Below, one piece after another: positions 20,101 to 27,124 of a DNA stretch of 64,000 bases. The notes below the pieces were generated by a model. It had not been told where the DNA came from, made no database searches, and saw only the letters and a program-made list of their open reading frames with translations. The first letter of the stretch is position 1. Every line of letters begins with the position of its first letter. The translations under genes were made by a program, and so were the position numbers. The DNA is from CAZMGV01 sp964565925 (lineage in GTDB: Bacteria > JAGRBM01 > JAHCIT01): positions 16,813 through 80,812 of the forward strand of contig CAZMGV010000018.1 in the NCBI GenBank assembly GCA_964565925.1, read 5' to 3'.

Positions 20101-20693
20101 CGCTTCGCGCCTTCGGCGTCGATGCGCCGGTGGTGGTGAAGGCGGACGAATCCGGGGAACCCCGGTTCACCGGACCGCTGGGCGACAAATACGGCCTCAC
20201 GATCTCGCACTCCAATATCTGGGCGACCGCCATCGTGTGGGAACGCAAGGGCCAGCTCGGCGAAGACCGGCACCTGGGTGTCGATATCGAGCGGATCGGC
20301 GACCGCACCGAAGCATTCCTGGAAGACAACTTCTCGGACGATGAGCGCCGCGCACTGCCCGCTGGGCAGGACCGCAGCACCGCCGCCACGACGGTCTGGT
20401 CGCTGAAGGAAGCGTCGCTGAAGGCGCTGGGCACCGGGCTGCGCCTCAGACCCGATCAGGTGGTTGTCACTCTGGATCACTCGAAGGGTGCGGCGAAGGT
20501 CCGCCTGACGGGCGAAGCCGAAACGCTCCGCCTGCAGAAGAAGCTCGCCGAGTTCACCGGCCGGTTCGCCCGCACCGGGGAATACGTCCTCACGGTCATC
20601 GAATCGCCCAAGCTGCCGCCCGCCGGGTTTTCCGCCGAAGCGGCACAGGGCTGGTCCATCGGCCTGACACTGAACGCCAAGAACAAGTCCTGA
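11154..20693 (+). CDS. Single-chain fatty acid/polyketide megasynthase with integrated PPTase
   Basis: The product is about 3179 residues from GTG 11154, which has GGAG 7 bases upstream. Domains in order: a degenerate nitronate-monooxygenase-like barrel (about 20-230, GFESGG at 130); a second barrel (about 330-600) with GTEAGGHIGKLTS at 466, very like FabK/PfaD enoyl reductases; ketosynthase (about 724-1195) with Cys933, His1068 and His1108; two tandem carrier domains (T1281, T1408); acyltransferase with Ser1665 in GHSLGEY; ketoreductase with Ser2403 and Tyr2416; hot-dog dehydratase with His2535; a third carrier domain (T2845); and a Sfp-type phosphopantetheinyl transferase with GVDIE at 3042 and W3082-SLKEASLK. 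Pro/Ala linkers separate the domains. No thioesterase is visible, so product release is unknown. It likely makes a reduced acyl chain iteratively with malonyl-type extenders from the next gene. Confidence 0.9.
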   Translation: MNDAASAICFSLLPPNQFPEKEARELAAAGALPVVDIAYSEAASRQALLASVPSDLGVGVVIAPDLSAQELSRLNIRAVIIPVDWELDESADLTAFIAPFRNYPVWVEVTSQAAWNRAAKANPTGLILKGFESGGVVGEESTYILLQRYDGTLPVLARGGIGPDTAAAAVAGGASGVVLDVQTWGTLPLAAEAKAALLSLQGTDAVTLRLTDRHVIRVAGKMGAKSMRTLRQAEEAMLVATAGDKTEQALKTRTERAEQLYRELQKISVSSFSAVSDKVFPVGQETGWAKLYADRYQTAAGIVTVVRDTMKSSLSKAVQNFPWRADSPFAKSVGAKLPIFQGPMAQTSDVAAFAGKIMDHGIVANLALGNMPGNVCEKLIKDTLALSNGRPFGGGIIGLEANAFFRDQHIAHMKTLHPPLAVVAAGTTEQALDLTAAGIRSFLHTPVHTLLVNAMDQGHLDFILEGTEAGGHIGKLTSFVLWQSVVQALADKPATAGKTANVVLAGGFGNVKGAVIAAALVARAQAAGHNFGIQMGTAFLFTKEAVETGATSPMYQRVLVDLDRTETIGDTVMTPARMAPTAKLFAIREHEYERIKAGESLDHRKHLYENDNLGGLRAASKKQRIEKKPEGGVRFVDLDDSEQMNAGLFHVGMCAALRREITTIQEVLNDNTVRAEAALKARVAELTAPKAAIPKPAAPAVSVPVPQQAPSHVPSHAPSATGDEGIAIIGLGGVFPDANNIQEFWRNITSGKYSIREVPEGRWSKEFFYSDDRNAPDKSYSKIGGFINDPEFDSKSFRIPPSVASSMDLAQRVSLVAVREALQDAGYFNGKPFDKGRCAVIVGNSQGGENTHRYAYRLALPMILAKLEKDPQWASLPPPQRRQITDNISKQFLGDLPEITGGSMPGELPNVIAGRIANVFDLSGPNFVCDAACAASLAAVHTSVLGLMAGEFDMVVTGGVDRGMDADSYIKFCKVGALSSEISAPFDKRASGFVMGEGAGFLVMKRLSDAVRDGDKVYAVLRGVGASSDGAGRGITAPSPAGQRKAIERTYRMAKNVDPRTITLVECHGTSTPLGDATETTVLKEWFNEHGSQPHSVAVGSVKSQIGHLKSAAGAAGLIKMTLALHNKTLPPSINFESPADGTGLGEGSPLFVNTKARPWNPPAGMPRRAAVSAFGFGGTNFHVVVEEYNPASGGSAYIPKDAGHMTIPVSSTVAVAAPAAAAPVASAPVQAAAATISAATTVDKTAIETAVIEVLADQTGYEKEDLGRTLDLEADLGIDTVKQAEVFAALRERYSLEKDPNLKLRDYPTVEKIVDYLASRLAGTGTVTAAPVVSAPAVSTPSVSALKVTAEPAPAHAAPVAAPATAKAVDKAAIEQKVIEVLADQTGYEKEDLGRTLDLEADLGIDTVKQAEVFAALRESYSLEKDPNLKLRDYPTIEKIVDYLALRLTSGAPVVAAAPVAAAQAPVSAENAQKTNGELHADVPSYVVVLGSDQGSLAANLEAYAKAPQGVRFGSGSKYAAFGFINKADASKRAVQIAEAVRAGKRPSPALNAKVGDARKQKPRVAFVYPGQGSQYVGMLQELMIYPEVRATFEEAESVVSPLIGRSLLGIIHPKDTSEENLRRCENELKQTEITQPAVLTADVAIHRFLAARGFKPDAVAGHSLGEYGAAVAAGVMSFHDALEAVAARGREMANVKVDDNGLMLMVPMGQQDVEPLLGNISGYIAVANRNSPQQTVIGGASASVQAFKKLLDGKGVDTVLLNVSHAFHSKIVAPASEPLRRVLDRLGIKAPELPIYSNVTAEPYPMGPNAHAEIIDLLSRQIAASVDWIGSVEHMYRDGIEVYVECGPKRALAGLVEANLKGRPSVAIQTCHPKRGEALSLVEALAHLSAELVVENTPAPAVAVPVAKPVTQPISVAGGNGVYAPLSAPVSASPSVSGDNPLARWANDPRFGFFWQKNGRAIENMIAHMWAVTMEETPVRPEPAQPAATKKFQLAATMPALSDDIHKPSSDPNRNAPMQLWSAASPISRRVPVYVSEAKPAPETRSLSGKTVAFWSVSKQSETLAQALQARGAKVLAPAVFGSPFTGADVLVIDSRAGSRSPDRFVGDLALRLNDLVAVAKAAPANFTLIGVGAHNVDLDPSQAMFQAAVRGFVLTLGHEFPQWKVRWTMATTLDDAQLARAIDIDAGSPETVIQSRWSRFGRAMLEGVPASIQGNNGLKARKDRVWLVTGGARGITREIVLDLARNMGGRFALVGSSPAPAGPVELMDEKEIRKQIRQAAKTQGLQPSAADIESEVRKRLGAAEIQKALSALRDLGAETRYYACDLAQPEAVKQLLKSVRNDFGTVNVVIHGAGREFSRSTSEKTMDDIKATLGVKLEGALALAIETRADPLEAFVMFGSVVGRFGNKGQADYAAANGALTGLVRHFSAVGNPAARPLLFDWSAWAEVGMASRGVAKDHFKESGVDLIYPSTGAPLVRAELMAGTAGEILACGSLGELDRSGVIKPPPSLPVAPKARNFTFSAQTEPWLADHSIQGTPVWPGVGGIELMRQEAGFAGKPFEATDLRFERAIKVFAGKSAEIQATRETVDVRVPSPNGPEFKPHFRAGHFSVPSVKPEWSAPRSAAPSTSVREAIYQVYFHGPRFQVMTGGIEKSGRDWVFGGQASPVFSGGSALKAADTTASAIEAAFQAAGLRTMIETGTSVLPSGIQWLVVHRPVNGDEPLAISVTPVSHPSEAIYRCNVRVFDQTGNELLSLVGYDQVVTGQNVTLPGPLAALKDTEAAASNTGAAPAVIAGAPVAATATVNRDEVYARILDVLCRETGYEAGDITPTADLEGDLGIDTVKQAEVFAQVRASYGLEKDPNFKLRDYPTMNRLVDYVAGRLQSASTTAGAATAEAPVAAGTKAPELQAAEFPPPVCPFNEPWSRFAVLDIGTVLSDLDRDPNRILGELSADERGDYATMTYEKRRLDWLAGRLAARRALRAFGVDAPVVVKADESGEPRFTGPLGDKYGLTISHSNIWATAIVWERKGQLGEDRHLGVDIERIGDRTEAFLEDNFSDDERRALPAGQDRSTAATTVWSLKEASLKALGTGLRLRPDQVVVTLDHSKGAAKVRLTGEAETLRLQKKLAEFTGRFARTGEYVLTVIESPKLPPAGFSAEAAQGWSIGLTLNAKNKS

Positions 20694-20744
20694 AATCAGC
20701 ACTGTAATCAAAAGGGTCCTGGGGCACTTTAAAAGGAAATAACC

Positions 20745-22316
20745 ATGAGCTGGAAAATACGCACCGCAACCGTCGAAACCCCGAAGCCGATACCGCCGGC
20801 CGCTCCCGCCGCCATCCAGGCGCCGGCCCTCAGCAGCGTACCCCGTCCGCTGACCCCGGCCGAGCCGGCGAAGGTCAGCGCCTCGCCGGCGGAAAACATC
20901 CCGAACCGCCGTCTCCAGACCCTGTTCGACGACGGCCGCTACGAGGAGCTCGACGCCCTCGTCCAGCACCAGGCCCGCGGCTGGGGCATGGAAGGCAAGC
21001 GCTCCAACGGTGACGGCGTTGTCGTCGCCACCGGCAAGATCCACGGCCGTCCGGCGGTGGCGTTCGCGCAGGACCGCCGGTTCATGGGCGGCTCGCTCGG
21101 CGAAGCCCACGCCCGCAAGATCTGCAAGGGCATGGACATGGCGGAGCGGATCGGCGCGCCGATCATCGGCCTGCTCGATTCGGGCGGCGCCCGCATCCAG
21201 GAAGGTGTGGCGGCGCTCGCCGGTTACGGCGAGATTTTCCGCCGCAATGTGAAGCTGTCGGGCCGCGTGCCGCAGTTCTCCGTGGTGCTGGGTCCCTGCG
21301 CCGGCGGCGCGGTCTACTCGCCGTCCATTACCGACTTCATTGTACTGTCAGAGGCCGACGCGCTCATGTTCGTCACCGGCCCCAAGGTCGTGAAACAGGT
21401 CCTCTTTGAAGACGTGGACGGCGAGACCCTTGGCGGCGCGCACACGCACTCCGTCAAAAGCGGCGTTGCCCATGTGGTCCGCCCCGACGAGAAAGGCGCC
21501 ATCGAGGCCACCCGCAAGATGCTGTTCTATCTGGTGCACCAGAAGGTCGGCGCGTGGGAGCCGGAATCGGACGTCCCGCTCACGGAAATCGTGCCTGAGA
21601 ATTTCCGCAAGCCCTACGACATCCGCAAGGTGATCGGCCAGATCGTCGACCGCAACACGTTCCTCGAAATCCAGCCCGACTATGCGCAGAGCGTCGTCGT
21701 CGGCATGGCGCGGCTCTCCGGCCGTTCGGTCGGCATTATCGCCAACCAGCCGAAAGTCCGCGCCGGCGTTCTGGATATTAATTCATCCCGCAAGGCGGCC
21801 CGCTTCATCCGCACGATGAGCTGCTTCGGCATCCCGCTCGTCTCGCTCGTGGATGTCCCCGGCTTCATGCCGGGCTCGGTCCAGGAAGAGAACGGCATCA
21901 TCACGCACGGCGCCAAGCTGCTTTACGCCTACACGGAAGCCCGCGTGCCGCGTCTCACCGTCATCATGCGCAAGGCCTTCGGCGGCGCGTATATCGTCAT
22001 GTCGTCCAAGCACATCGGCTCGGAAGTGAACCTCGCGTGGCCGTCGGCGCAGATCTCCGTCATGGGCGCCGAGGGCGCCGTGGAAATCCTGCACGGCAAG
22101 GAGATCAAGAACGCAGCCGATCCGAAGGCCCGCTTCGACGAGCTCTGCCAGAAGTACCGCGAAGACTACATGTCGGTGGGTCTTGCCGCCGAGCGCGGGT
22201 GGATCGACGAAGTGATCCAGCCCAACTCGACGCGCCAGAAGCTCATTCACTATCTCGACATGCTGGAAAGCTCGGCGACCGAAGAGCGCGCGCCGCACGG
22301 CAATATTCCGCTGTAA
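20745..22316 (+). CDS. Acyl-CoA carboxylase carboxyltransferase (beta) subunit
   Basis: This 523-residue crotonase-fold carboxyltransferase of the PccB/AccD5 type moves a carboxyl group from biotin to acetyl- or propionyl-CoA. After a Pro/Ala-rich N-terminus of about 60 residues come the N-terminal half with LLDSGGARIQEGV and GPCAGGAVYSP and the C-terminal half with VPGFMPG and FGGAYIVM, which form the two oxyanion holes. AAGGAA precedes the ATG. It starts 51 bases after the megasynthase with no terminator between, so co-transcription and supply of malonyl- or methylmalonyl-CoA to the synthase is a reasonable inference. The biotin carboxylase/carrier subunit is not in the window. Confidence 0.93.
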   Translation: MSWKIRTATVETPKPIPPAAPAAIQAPALSSVPRPLTPAEPAKVSASPAENIPNRRLQTLFDDGRYEELDALVQHQARGWGMEGKRSNGDGVVVATGKIHGRPAVAFAQDRRFMGGSLGEAHARKICKGMDMAERIGAPIIGLLDSGGARIQEGVAALAGYGEIFRRNVKLSGRVPQFSVVLGPCAGGAVYSPSITDFIVLSEADALMFVTGPKVVKQVLFEDVDGETLGGAHTHSVKSGVAHVVRPDEKGAIEATRKMLFYLVHQKVGAWEPESDVPLTEIVPENFRKPYDIRKVIGQIVDRNTFLEIQPDYAQSVVVGMARLSGRSVGIIANQPKVRAGVLDINSSRKAARFIRTMSCFGIPLVSLVDVPGFMPGSVQEENGIITHGAKLLYAYTEARVPRLTVIMRKAFGGAYIVMSSKHIGSEVNLAWPSAQISVMGAEGAVEILHGKEIKNAADPKARFDELCQKYREDYMSVGLAAERGWIDEVIQPNSTRQKLIHYLDMLESSATEERAPHGNIPL

Positions 22317-22349
22317 GTCGCCGTCGAATACAGAATACCGGACCGCTAC

Positions 22350-22455
22350 GCCGGCGGGGGTGCTACTTCTTGCGCCTCCAAGGACGAACACCACTCAAGT
22401 GGCCGTTCGCACGGAGTCGGCGGGTTGGGGCGCAAGAAGTAGCACCCCCGCCGGC
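22350..22455. repeat. Long hairpin element, family 1 copy A
   Basis: Two perfect 27-base inverted arms (22350-22376 and 22429-22455) enclose a 52-base loop. The arm begins GCCGGCGGGGGTGCTACTTC. The loop includes CTCAAG then T and GGCCGTTCGCACGGAGTC, a core shared in reverse orientation with copy B at 23663-23766, and a small inner hairpin around CCACTCAAGTGG. The element fills most of the gap between the convergent carboxyltransferase and guanylyltransferase genes and may act as a bidirectional terminator there. Confidence 0.85.
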
Positions 22456-22493
22456 AAATCGTCCGCTTTTAACAGGTATTAACCGGGACTCGG

Positions 22494-23603
22494 TCAGAGC
22501 TGCTTTGCGTTGCGCTTCTTGAGCTCCGCGACCGCCTTCGAGACGTCTTCCGTGCGGTTCGCCGGGAGCACCACGATGCCGTCCTCGGTGACAGCGACGA
22601 CAATATTGTCGAGTCCTACCACCGCCACCGCCATCCGGTCGGAGCCGGCGTCATTCACAACGATCGAGTTGCGGGTGTCGATGATCACCGGATTTCCCGT
22701 GACGATGTTGCCGTTCGCGTCGGCCGGGGTCGAACGGCGCAGCGACTCCCAGGTGCCCAGATCGTCCCACTGGAAGCGGGCGGGAATCATCCAGACGTTT
22801 TTGGCCTTCTCCATCAGCGCATAGTCGATGGAGATATTGTCGAGCTTCTCGAACCGGGGGAGCGTCTTCGCGTGCCCGGACTTCGCGGCCGCATCCTGGC
22901 GGATCAGTTCGGCCAGTTCCGGAATGGCCGCTTCGAGCGCCGGGGCGGCGGCGGCCAGCTCCCTGCGGAACTCGTCCACGCGCCAGAAAAACATGCCGCT
23001 GTTCCAGAAGTGGTGACCCGACGAGGCGTACCGGGTGGCGGTCGTGAGATCCGGCTTTTCCTTGAACGCCTTCACGCGCTCGGCACCCTTGGGAGACGGC
23101 GCGCCGACTTCGATGTAGCCGTAACCCGTGGCGGGGCGGTCGGGCGGGATGCCGATGACCGCGAGACCGCCGTTTTTCTCGACCGTCTCCAGCGCCAGCG
23201 CGAGATCGTCACGGTAAATATTGTCCGGCGCGATCCGGTGATCGGCCGCGAACACCGCCATGGACAGTCTGGCGTCACTCCCGAATCTCGCGAGCAGCGC
23301 CGCCGCCGCATAGACGAGGGCGCCGCCCGTGTTGCGCTTGGCCGGTTCGGCGAGGATGTTTTCCGCCGGGATGCCCAGGTTTGCCTTGCGGATCGGGTCG
23401 ACCAGGTGCTCACCGGTCACGACAAAGATCTTTTCCGCCGAGAACAGCGGCACGATCCGGTCCACCGCCTGCTGGATCATCGTCCGGTCGGGGGAGGCGA
23501 GCTTCAGGAGCTGCTTCGGGCGGTTTTTTCGCGACAGCGGCCAGAACCGCTCGCCGGAGCCGCCCGCCATGATCACCGCCACCCGCTGGAAGTCGTTTGC
23601 CAT
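22494..23603 (-). CDS. Mannose-1-phosphate guanylyltransferase
   Basis: This enzyme makes GDP-mannose from GTP and mannose-1-phosphate for capsule, LPS or glycan synthesis. From ATG 23603 it has 369 residues, the length of the short (GMP-only) form without the phosphomannose isomerase domain of ManC/AlgA. The nucleotidyltransferase signature IMAGGSGERFWPLSR is at residue 9, followed by RPKQLLKL, EPAKRNTGGAL and the phosphosugar motif GYGYIE. An upstream in-frame start would add 12 residues. The gene stands alone and is framed on both sides by family 1 hairpin elements. Confidence 0.93.
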   Translation of the reverse strand: MANDFQRVAVIMAGGSGERFWPLSRKNRPKQLLKLASPDRTMIQQAVDRIVPLFSAEKIFVVTGEHLVDPIRKANLGIPAENILAEPAKRNTGGALVYAAAALLARFGSDARLSMAVFAADHRIAPDNIYRDDLALALETVEKNGGLAVIGIPPDRPATGYGYIEVGAPSPKGAERVKAFKEKPDLTTATRYASSGHHFWNSGMFFWRVDEFRRELAAAAPALEAAIPELAELIRQDAAAKSGHAKTLPRFEKLDNISIDYALMEKAKNVWMIPARFQWDDLGTWESLRRSTPADANGNIVTGNPVIIDTRNSIVVNDAGSDRMAVAVVGLDNIVVAVTEDGIVVLPANRTEDVSKAVAELKKRNAKQL

Positions 23604-23662
23604 CGTCACTCTTTTGCCCGACCTTTGGGGCCGCCGCAAGGGGATACCGGTCAGACGGATAG

Positions 23663-23766
23663 GCGGCGGGGGTACTCCTGATTCCGCCCTACCCGGCGGA
23701 CTCCGTGCGAACGGCCGCTTGAGCGGGGATCGATTATAAGGGCGGAATCAGGAGTACCCCCGCCGC
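23663..23766. repeat. Long hairpin element, family 1 copy B
   Basis: Perfect 28-base arms (23663-23690 and 23739-23766) surround a 48-base loop. The arm begins GCGGCGGGGGTACTCCTGAT, differing from copy A at many positions, each matched by a complementary change in the opposite arm. Read on the minus strand, the loop holds CTCAAG then C and GGCCGTTCGCACGGAGTC, the same core as copy A. This copy lies in a divergent intergenic region, so it is not simply a terminator. Confidence 0.85.
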
Positions 23767-23825
23767 AAATCGTTCAATCTCCATCCGGTTGCCTCTCCCC
23801 GTCGTAAGCCGCTAATCCCTGTCCT

Positions 23826-25022
23826 ATGTTCTCCCGCCGGACACCCCGCAGCTTCGACCTGAACCCGCTCTCCCGGGCACTGGAAAAGATCTCGCGCCAG
23901 CACCTGCTGGACCTGACGCCGTCCAACCCGGCCCGGGTGGGGCTTGCCGCGCCGGAAGAGATTCTGAAAGCGTTTTTGGACCCCCGGATTCTCTCCTACG
24001 AGCCCGACCCCCACGGCATGCCGGAGGCCCGCAAGCTCGTCATGCACCATCTGGGACAAAGGGGGCTCGTCACCGACCCGGAACGGATTTTTCTGACGGC
24101 CTCCACGAGCGAGGCGTATTCGTACCTGTTCAAATTATTGTGCGATCCGGGTGACTCGGTGCTGGTACCGGAACCGAGCTACCCGCTGCTCGACCATCTG
24201 ATCGAACTCGAATGCGTCACGCGCCTCCCCTACCGGCTGGTCTACGAAAAGCAGTGGAAGGTCGATTTCGAATCGATCCGCGATGCCCTTGAGTCGGACG
24301 AAGGCGAGCGGGTCCGGGCGATCGTCGTCGTGAGCCCGAACAACCCCACAGGCAGTTATCTGAAAACGGACGAACTGGAACAGCTCGTGAAGATCGCCGC
24401 CGAGAAAGACCTCGCCATTATTTCTGACGAGGTGTTCTGGGACTACCGGCTGTCGGATAACAAAGTGGATAGTCCGGCCCCCGTCTACCCGACCGCCCAC
24501 GAGAAGCGCGTGCTGACCTTCTCGCTGGGCGGCCTGTCCAAAACGCTGGGGCTGCCGCAGATGAAGCTGGGCTGGATCGTCGTGAACGGCCCGGAGCCGC
24601 ACTTAAGCCAGTGCCTCGAAAAGCTGGAACTGATCGCCGACACCTACCTGTCGGTGGGAACGCCGGTGCAGGCGGCGCTGGGCAAACTGCTGGAACAGGA
24701 AACCGCCCTGCAGGAGCCGATCAAACTGCGCATCCGGCGCAACCTCGCCGCTATCCGCGAGGCGGTCCGCGCCGATCCGTCGGTGGAACTGCTCACGGCC
24801 GAGGGCGGCTGGTACGCGATGCTGAAGGTGCCCAAATACGAGGACGACGAAACGCTCGCCATCGAGCTGCTCGAAAAAGATCATGTGCTGATCCAGCCCG
24901 GCTACTTCTACGACTGCACCGACGGCGCACACCTCGTCATCAGCCTGCTGACGCCGGAAGAAACCCTGAAACAGGGGCTTGAGAAAGTATTGAAGCGGCT
25001 GTCGAAGCTGCGCGAGGGGTGA
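23826..25022 (+). CDS. PLP-dependent aminotransferase, class I/II
   Basis: This 398-residue fold-type I aminotransferase has SPNNPTG, the ISDEVFWDY aspartate motif and the Schiff-base Lys239 in GGLSKTLGLPQMK. The N-terminal TPSNPARVG is the substrate-end loop. The family includes aspartate, alanine/valine and N-succinyldiaminopimelate aminotransferases; I cannot choose among them. It starts 60 bases after hairpin element B and converges on speA with only 4 bases between stops. Cytoplasmic. Confidence 0.9.
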   Translation: MFSRRTPRSFDLNPLSRALEKISRQHLLDLTPSNPARVGLAAPEEILKAFLDPRILSYEPDPHGMPEARKLVMHHLGQRGLVTDPERIFLTASTSEAYSYLFKLLCDPGDSVLVPEPSYPLLDHLIELECVTRLPYRLVYEKQWKVDFESIRDALESDEGERVRAIVVVSPNNPTGSYLKTDELEQLVKIAAEKDLAIISDEVFWDYRLSDNKVDSPAPVYPTAHEKRVLTFSLGGLSKTLGLPQMKLGWIVVNGPEPHLSQCLEKLELIADTYLSVGTPVQAALGKLLEQETALQEPIKLRIRRNLAAIREAVRADPSVELLTAEGGWYAMLKVPKYEDDETLAIELLEKDHVLIQPGYFYDCTDGAHLVISLLTPEETLKQGLEKVLKRLSKLREG

Positions 25023-25026
25023 CGGT

Positions 25027-26943
25027 TCAGCCGTCCTCTTCCAGGTACGTGTAACCGGCCAGTCCGCTCTCGTAGTGGCTGATGAGCTGGCGGGCTTCCT
25101 CAAACGAGATGTGCCCGGCCTTGAGCGCCACTTCCGTCGCGTCGCGCATCATGCTGATGAGCTGCGCCCGGTCGTATTCCACGTAGGAAAGCACGTCGCT
25201 CACCCGGTCGCCCTGCACCACATGGCCGATCGTATAGGTCGAATCCTCGTTCACCCGCACGTGGACGGCGTTAGTGTCGCCGAACAGGTTGTGCAGGTCA
25301 CCGAGAATTTCCTGGTAGGCACCCACCAGGAACACGCCGAGATAGTACGGCTGTCCCGGCACAAACGGATGCAGTTCCAGGAAATGCTTGGTGTCGTGCG
25401 GGTCGATGAACTCGTCCACCTTGCCGTCGGAGTCGCACGTGAGATCCGCGATCGTGCCGAGCTTCGTCGGTTTCTCGTTCAGCCGGTGGATGGGCATGAT
25501 CGGAAAAAGCTGGTCCACGGCCCAGTGGTCGGGGATCGACTGGAAGATCGAGAAGTTGCAGAAGTAGGTGTCGGTGAGCTGGTCGCGGACCGCCTGCAGA
25601 TCGTCCGGAATCTTGTCCGCCTCGTTCAGGAGTTTCAGGAACTTCTTCATCGCCGAGGCGGTGTATTGCTCGGCGAGCGCGCGGGTTTTCAGGTCAATAC
25701 GCCCGCGCACGAAGTCGCCGGCGATGTCCTCGCGCACGACCAGCAGGTCGTTGTAGAGCTCCTGGTAGTTGCGCTGGCTCAGGTTCTTGTTGATGTTCCA
25801 CAGCTCCACGAGCGCCGGCGGCGCGCCCGCGGGCGGCTCCGGAAGCTCTTCCGGCGCCTGCAGCTCGTTCACGCCCAGCACGTCGAACACCAGCGCCGCG
25901 TGGTGGGCCACCAGCGCCCGGCCCGATTCGGAGAGAAGGGTCGGGTGGGCCACATGCCGCTCGTCGCAGTAGGTGCCGACTTCGGAAACGATGTCGTTGG
26001 CGTATTCCTGGAGCGAGTAGTTGCGGGACGAATGGAAGTTCGACTTCGACCCGTCGTAATCCACCGCCAGCCCGCCGCCCACATCCAGATACTGCATGTT
26101 GGCGCCCATCTTGTGCAGGTCGCAGAACACGATCGACGCCTCGCGCACGGCGTCGCGGATCGCGCGGATGTGCGTGATCTGGCTGCCGATGTGGAAATGG
26201 AGCAGCTGGAAGCAGTCCAGCATGCTTTCCTTCTCGAGCAGCTCGACCAGTTTCACGAGTTCGATGGCGTTGAGCCCGAACTTGGACCGCTCGCCGGTCG
26301 ATTCGTTCCACTTGCCCGCGCCCCGGGCGTTCAGTTTCGCGCGCGCCCCGATATACGGGCGCACATTCATTTTCTTGGAGATGGCGATCAGTTCGGCCGC
26401 TTCGGCGAACCGGTCCAGCACGATGAACGGGCGGCGGCCAAGCTTCTGGGCGAGCAGCGCCGTCTCGATATATTCGGAATCCTTGTAACCGTTACAGACG
26501 ATCAGCGCTTCCGGGTCGCGCATGAAGGCGAGCACGATGAGCAGTTCGGGCTTGGAACCGGCCTCAAGCCCCAGATGGCACGGACGGCCGAATTCGACCA
26601 GTTCCTCGACGACATGGCGCTGCTGGTTCACCTTTACCGGCATTACCGGCTTGTACACGTTCTTGTAGCTGTAGGTGTCGATCGCCTTCTGGAAGGCGCC
26701 ACTCAGCCGGTGGATCCGGTCGTTGAGCACATCGGAAAATCTGAGCAGGAGCGGCGGGGTCAGGCCGCGGCGGCGGATATCGTCAGCCATGGCCCTGAGG
26801 TCGGCCCGGGGTCCCTGGGGACCGTGCGGATGCACAAACAGGTTTCCGTTATCACCGATACTGAAGTAGTTCGCGCCCCAGTTGTCCACTCCGTAGAGTT
26901 CCGCGCTGTCACGAACCGTCCAGGGACGAAGGTCCTTGGCCAC
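25027..26943 (-). CDS. speA: Biosynthetic arginine decarboxylase
   Basis: SpeA decarboxylates arginine to agmatine, the first step of one putrescine/spermidine route. The 638 residues match the family. It is an alanine-racemase-fold PLP enzyme: WTVRDSAELYGVDNWG at the N-terminus, PLP Lys104 in MPVKVNQQ, LDVGGGLAVDYDG in the barrel, and the C-terminal QSIPDHWAVDQLFPIMPIHR. No agmatinase (speB) or agmatine deiminase is in the window. A 335-base spacer separates it from the divergent desaturase. Confidence 0.97.
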   Translation of the reverse strand: MAKDLRPWTVRDSAELYGVDNWGANYFSIGDNGNLFVHPHGPQGPRADLRAMADDIRRRGLTPPLLLRFSDVLNDRIHRLSGAFQKAIDTYSYKNVYKPVMPVKVNQQRHVVEELVEFGRPCHLGLEAGSKPELLIVLAFMRDPEALIVCNGYKDSEYIETALLAQKLGRRPFIVLDRFAEAAELIAISKKMNVRPYIGARAKLNARGAGKWNESTGERSKFGLNAIELVKLVELLEKESMLDCFQLLHFHIGSQITHIRAIRDAVREASIVFCDLHKMGANMQYLDVGGGLAVDYDGSKSNFHSSRNYSLQEYANDIVSEVGTYCDERHVAHPTLLSESGRALVAHHAALVFDVLGVNELQAPEELPEPPAGAPPALVELWNINKNLSQRNYQELYNDLLVVREDIAGDFVRGRIDLKTRALAEQYTASAMKKFLKLLNEADKIPDDLQAVRDQLTDTYFCNFSIFQSIPDHWAVDQLFPIMPIHRLNEKPTKLGTIADLTCDSDGKVDEFIDPHDTKHFLELHPFVPGQPYYLGVFLVGAYQEILGDLHNLFGDTNAVHVRVNEDSTYTIGHVVQGDRVSDVLSYVEYDRAQLISMMRDATEVALKAGHISFEEARQLISHYESGLAGYTYLEEDG

Positions 26944-27124
26944 CTGAGTCGCTCCTTCTTGTCCGGCAACCTGCTTTACGCCGGACCGGCCGCCCGAAAC
27001 CGGGCCTTCTGACCGAAGGCGTCATTGAATACGAACCGAAACGGCTAGGCAACAGCCGGGGGCAACATTCCTGGGGCCGATTTCGGGGATTTCCGGACAG
27101 AAAACCGGGCCGCTCACCCCGCCG

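Noticed and set aside
22350..23766. Integron attC sites or CRISPR repeats
   Set aside because: No integrase, no conserved terminal core sites, only two copies framing a housekeeping-type gene, and no regular spacers.
25075..27012. A 645-codon plus-strand frame opposite speA
   Set aside because: Val/His/Gln-rich shadow of arginine decarboxylase.
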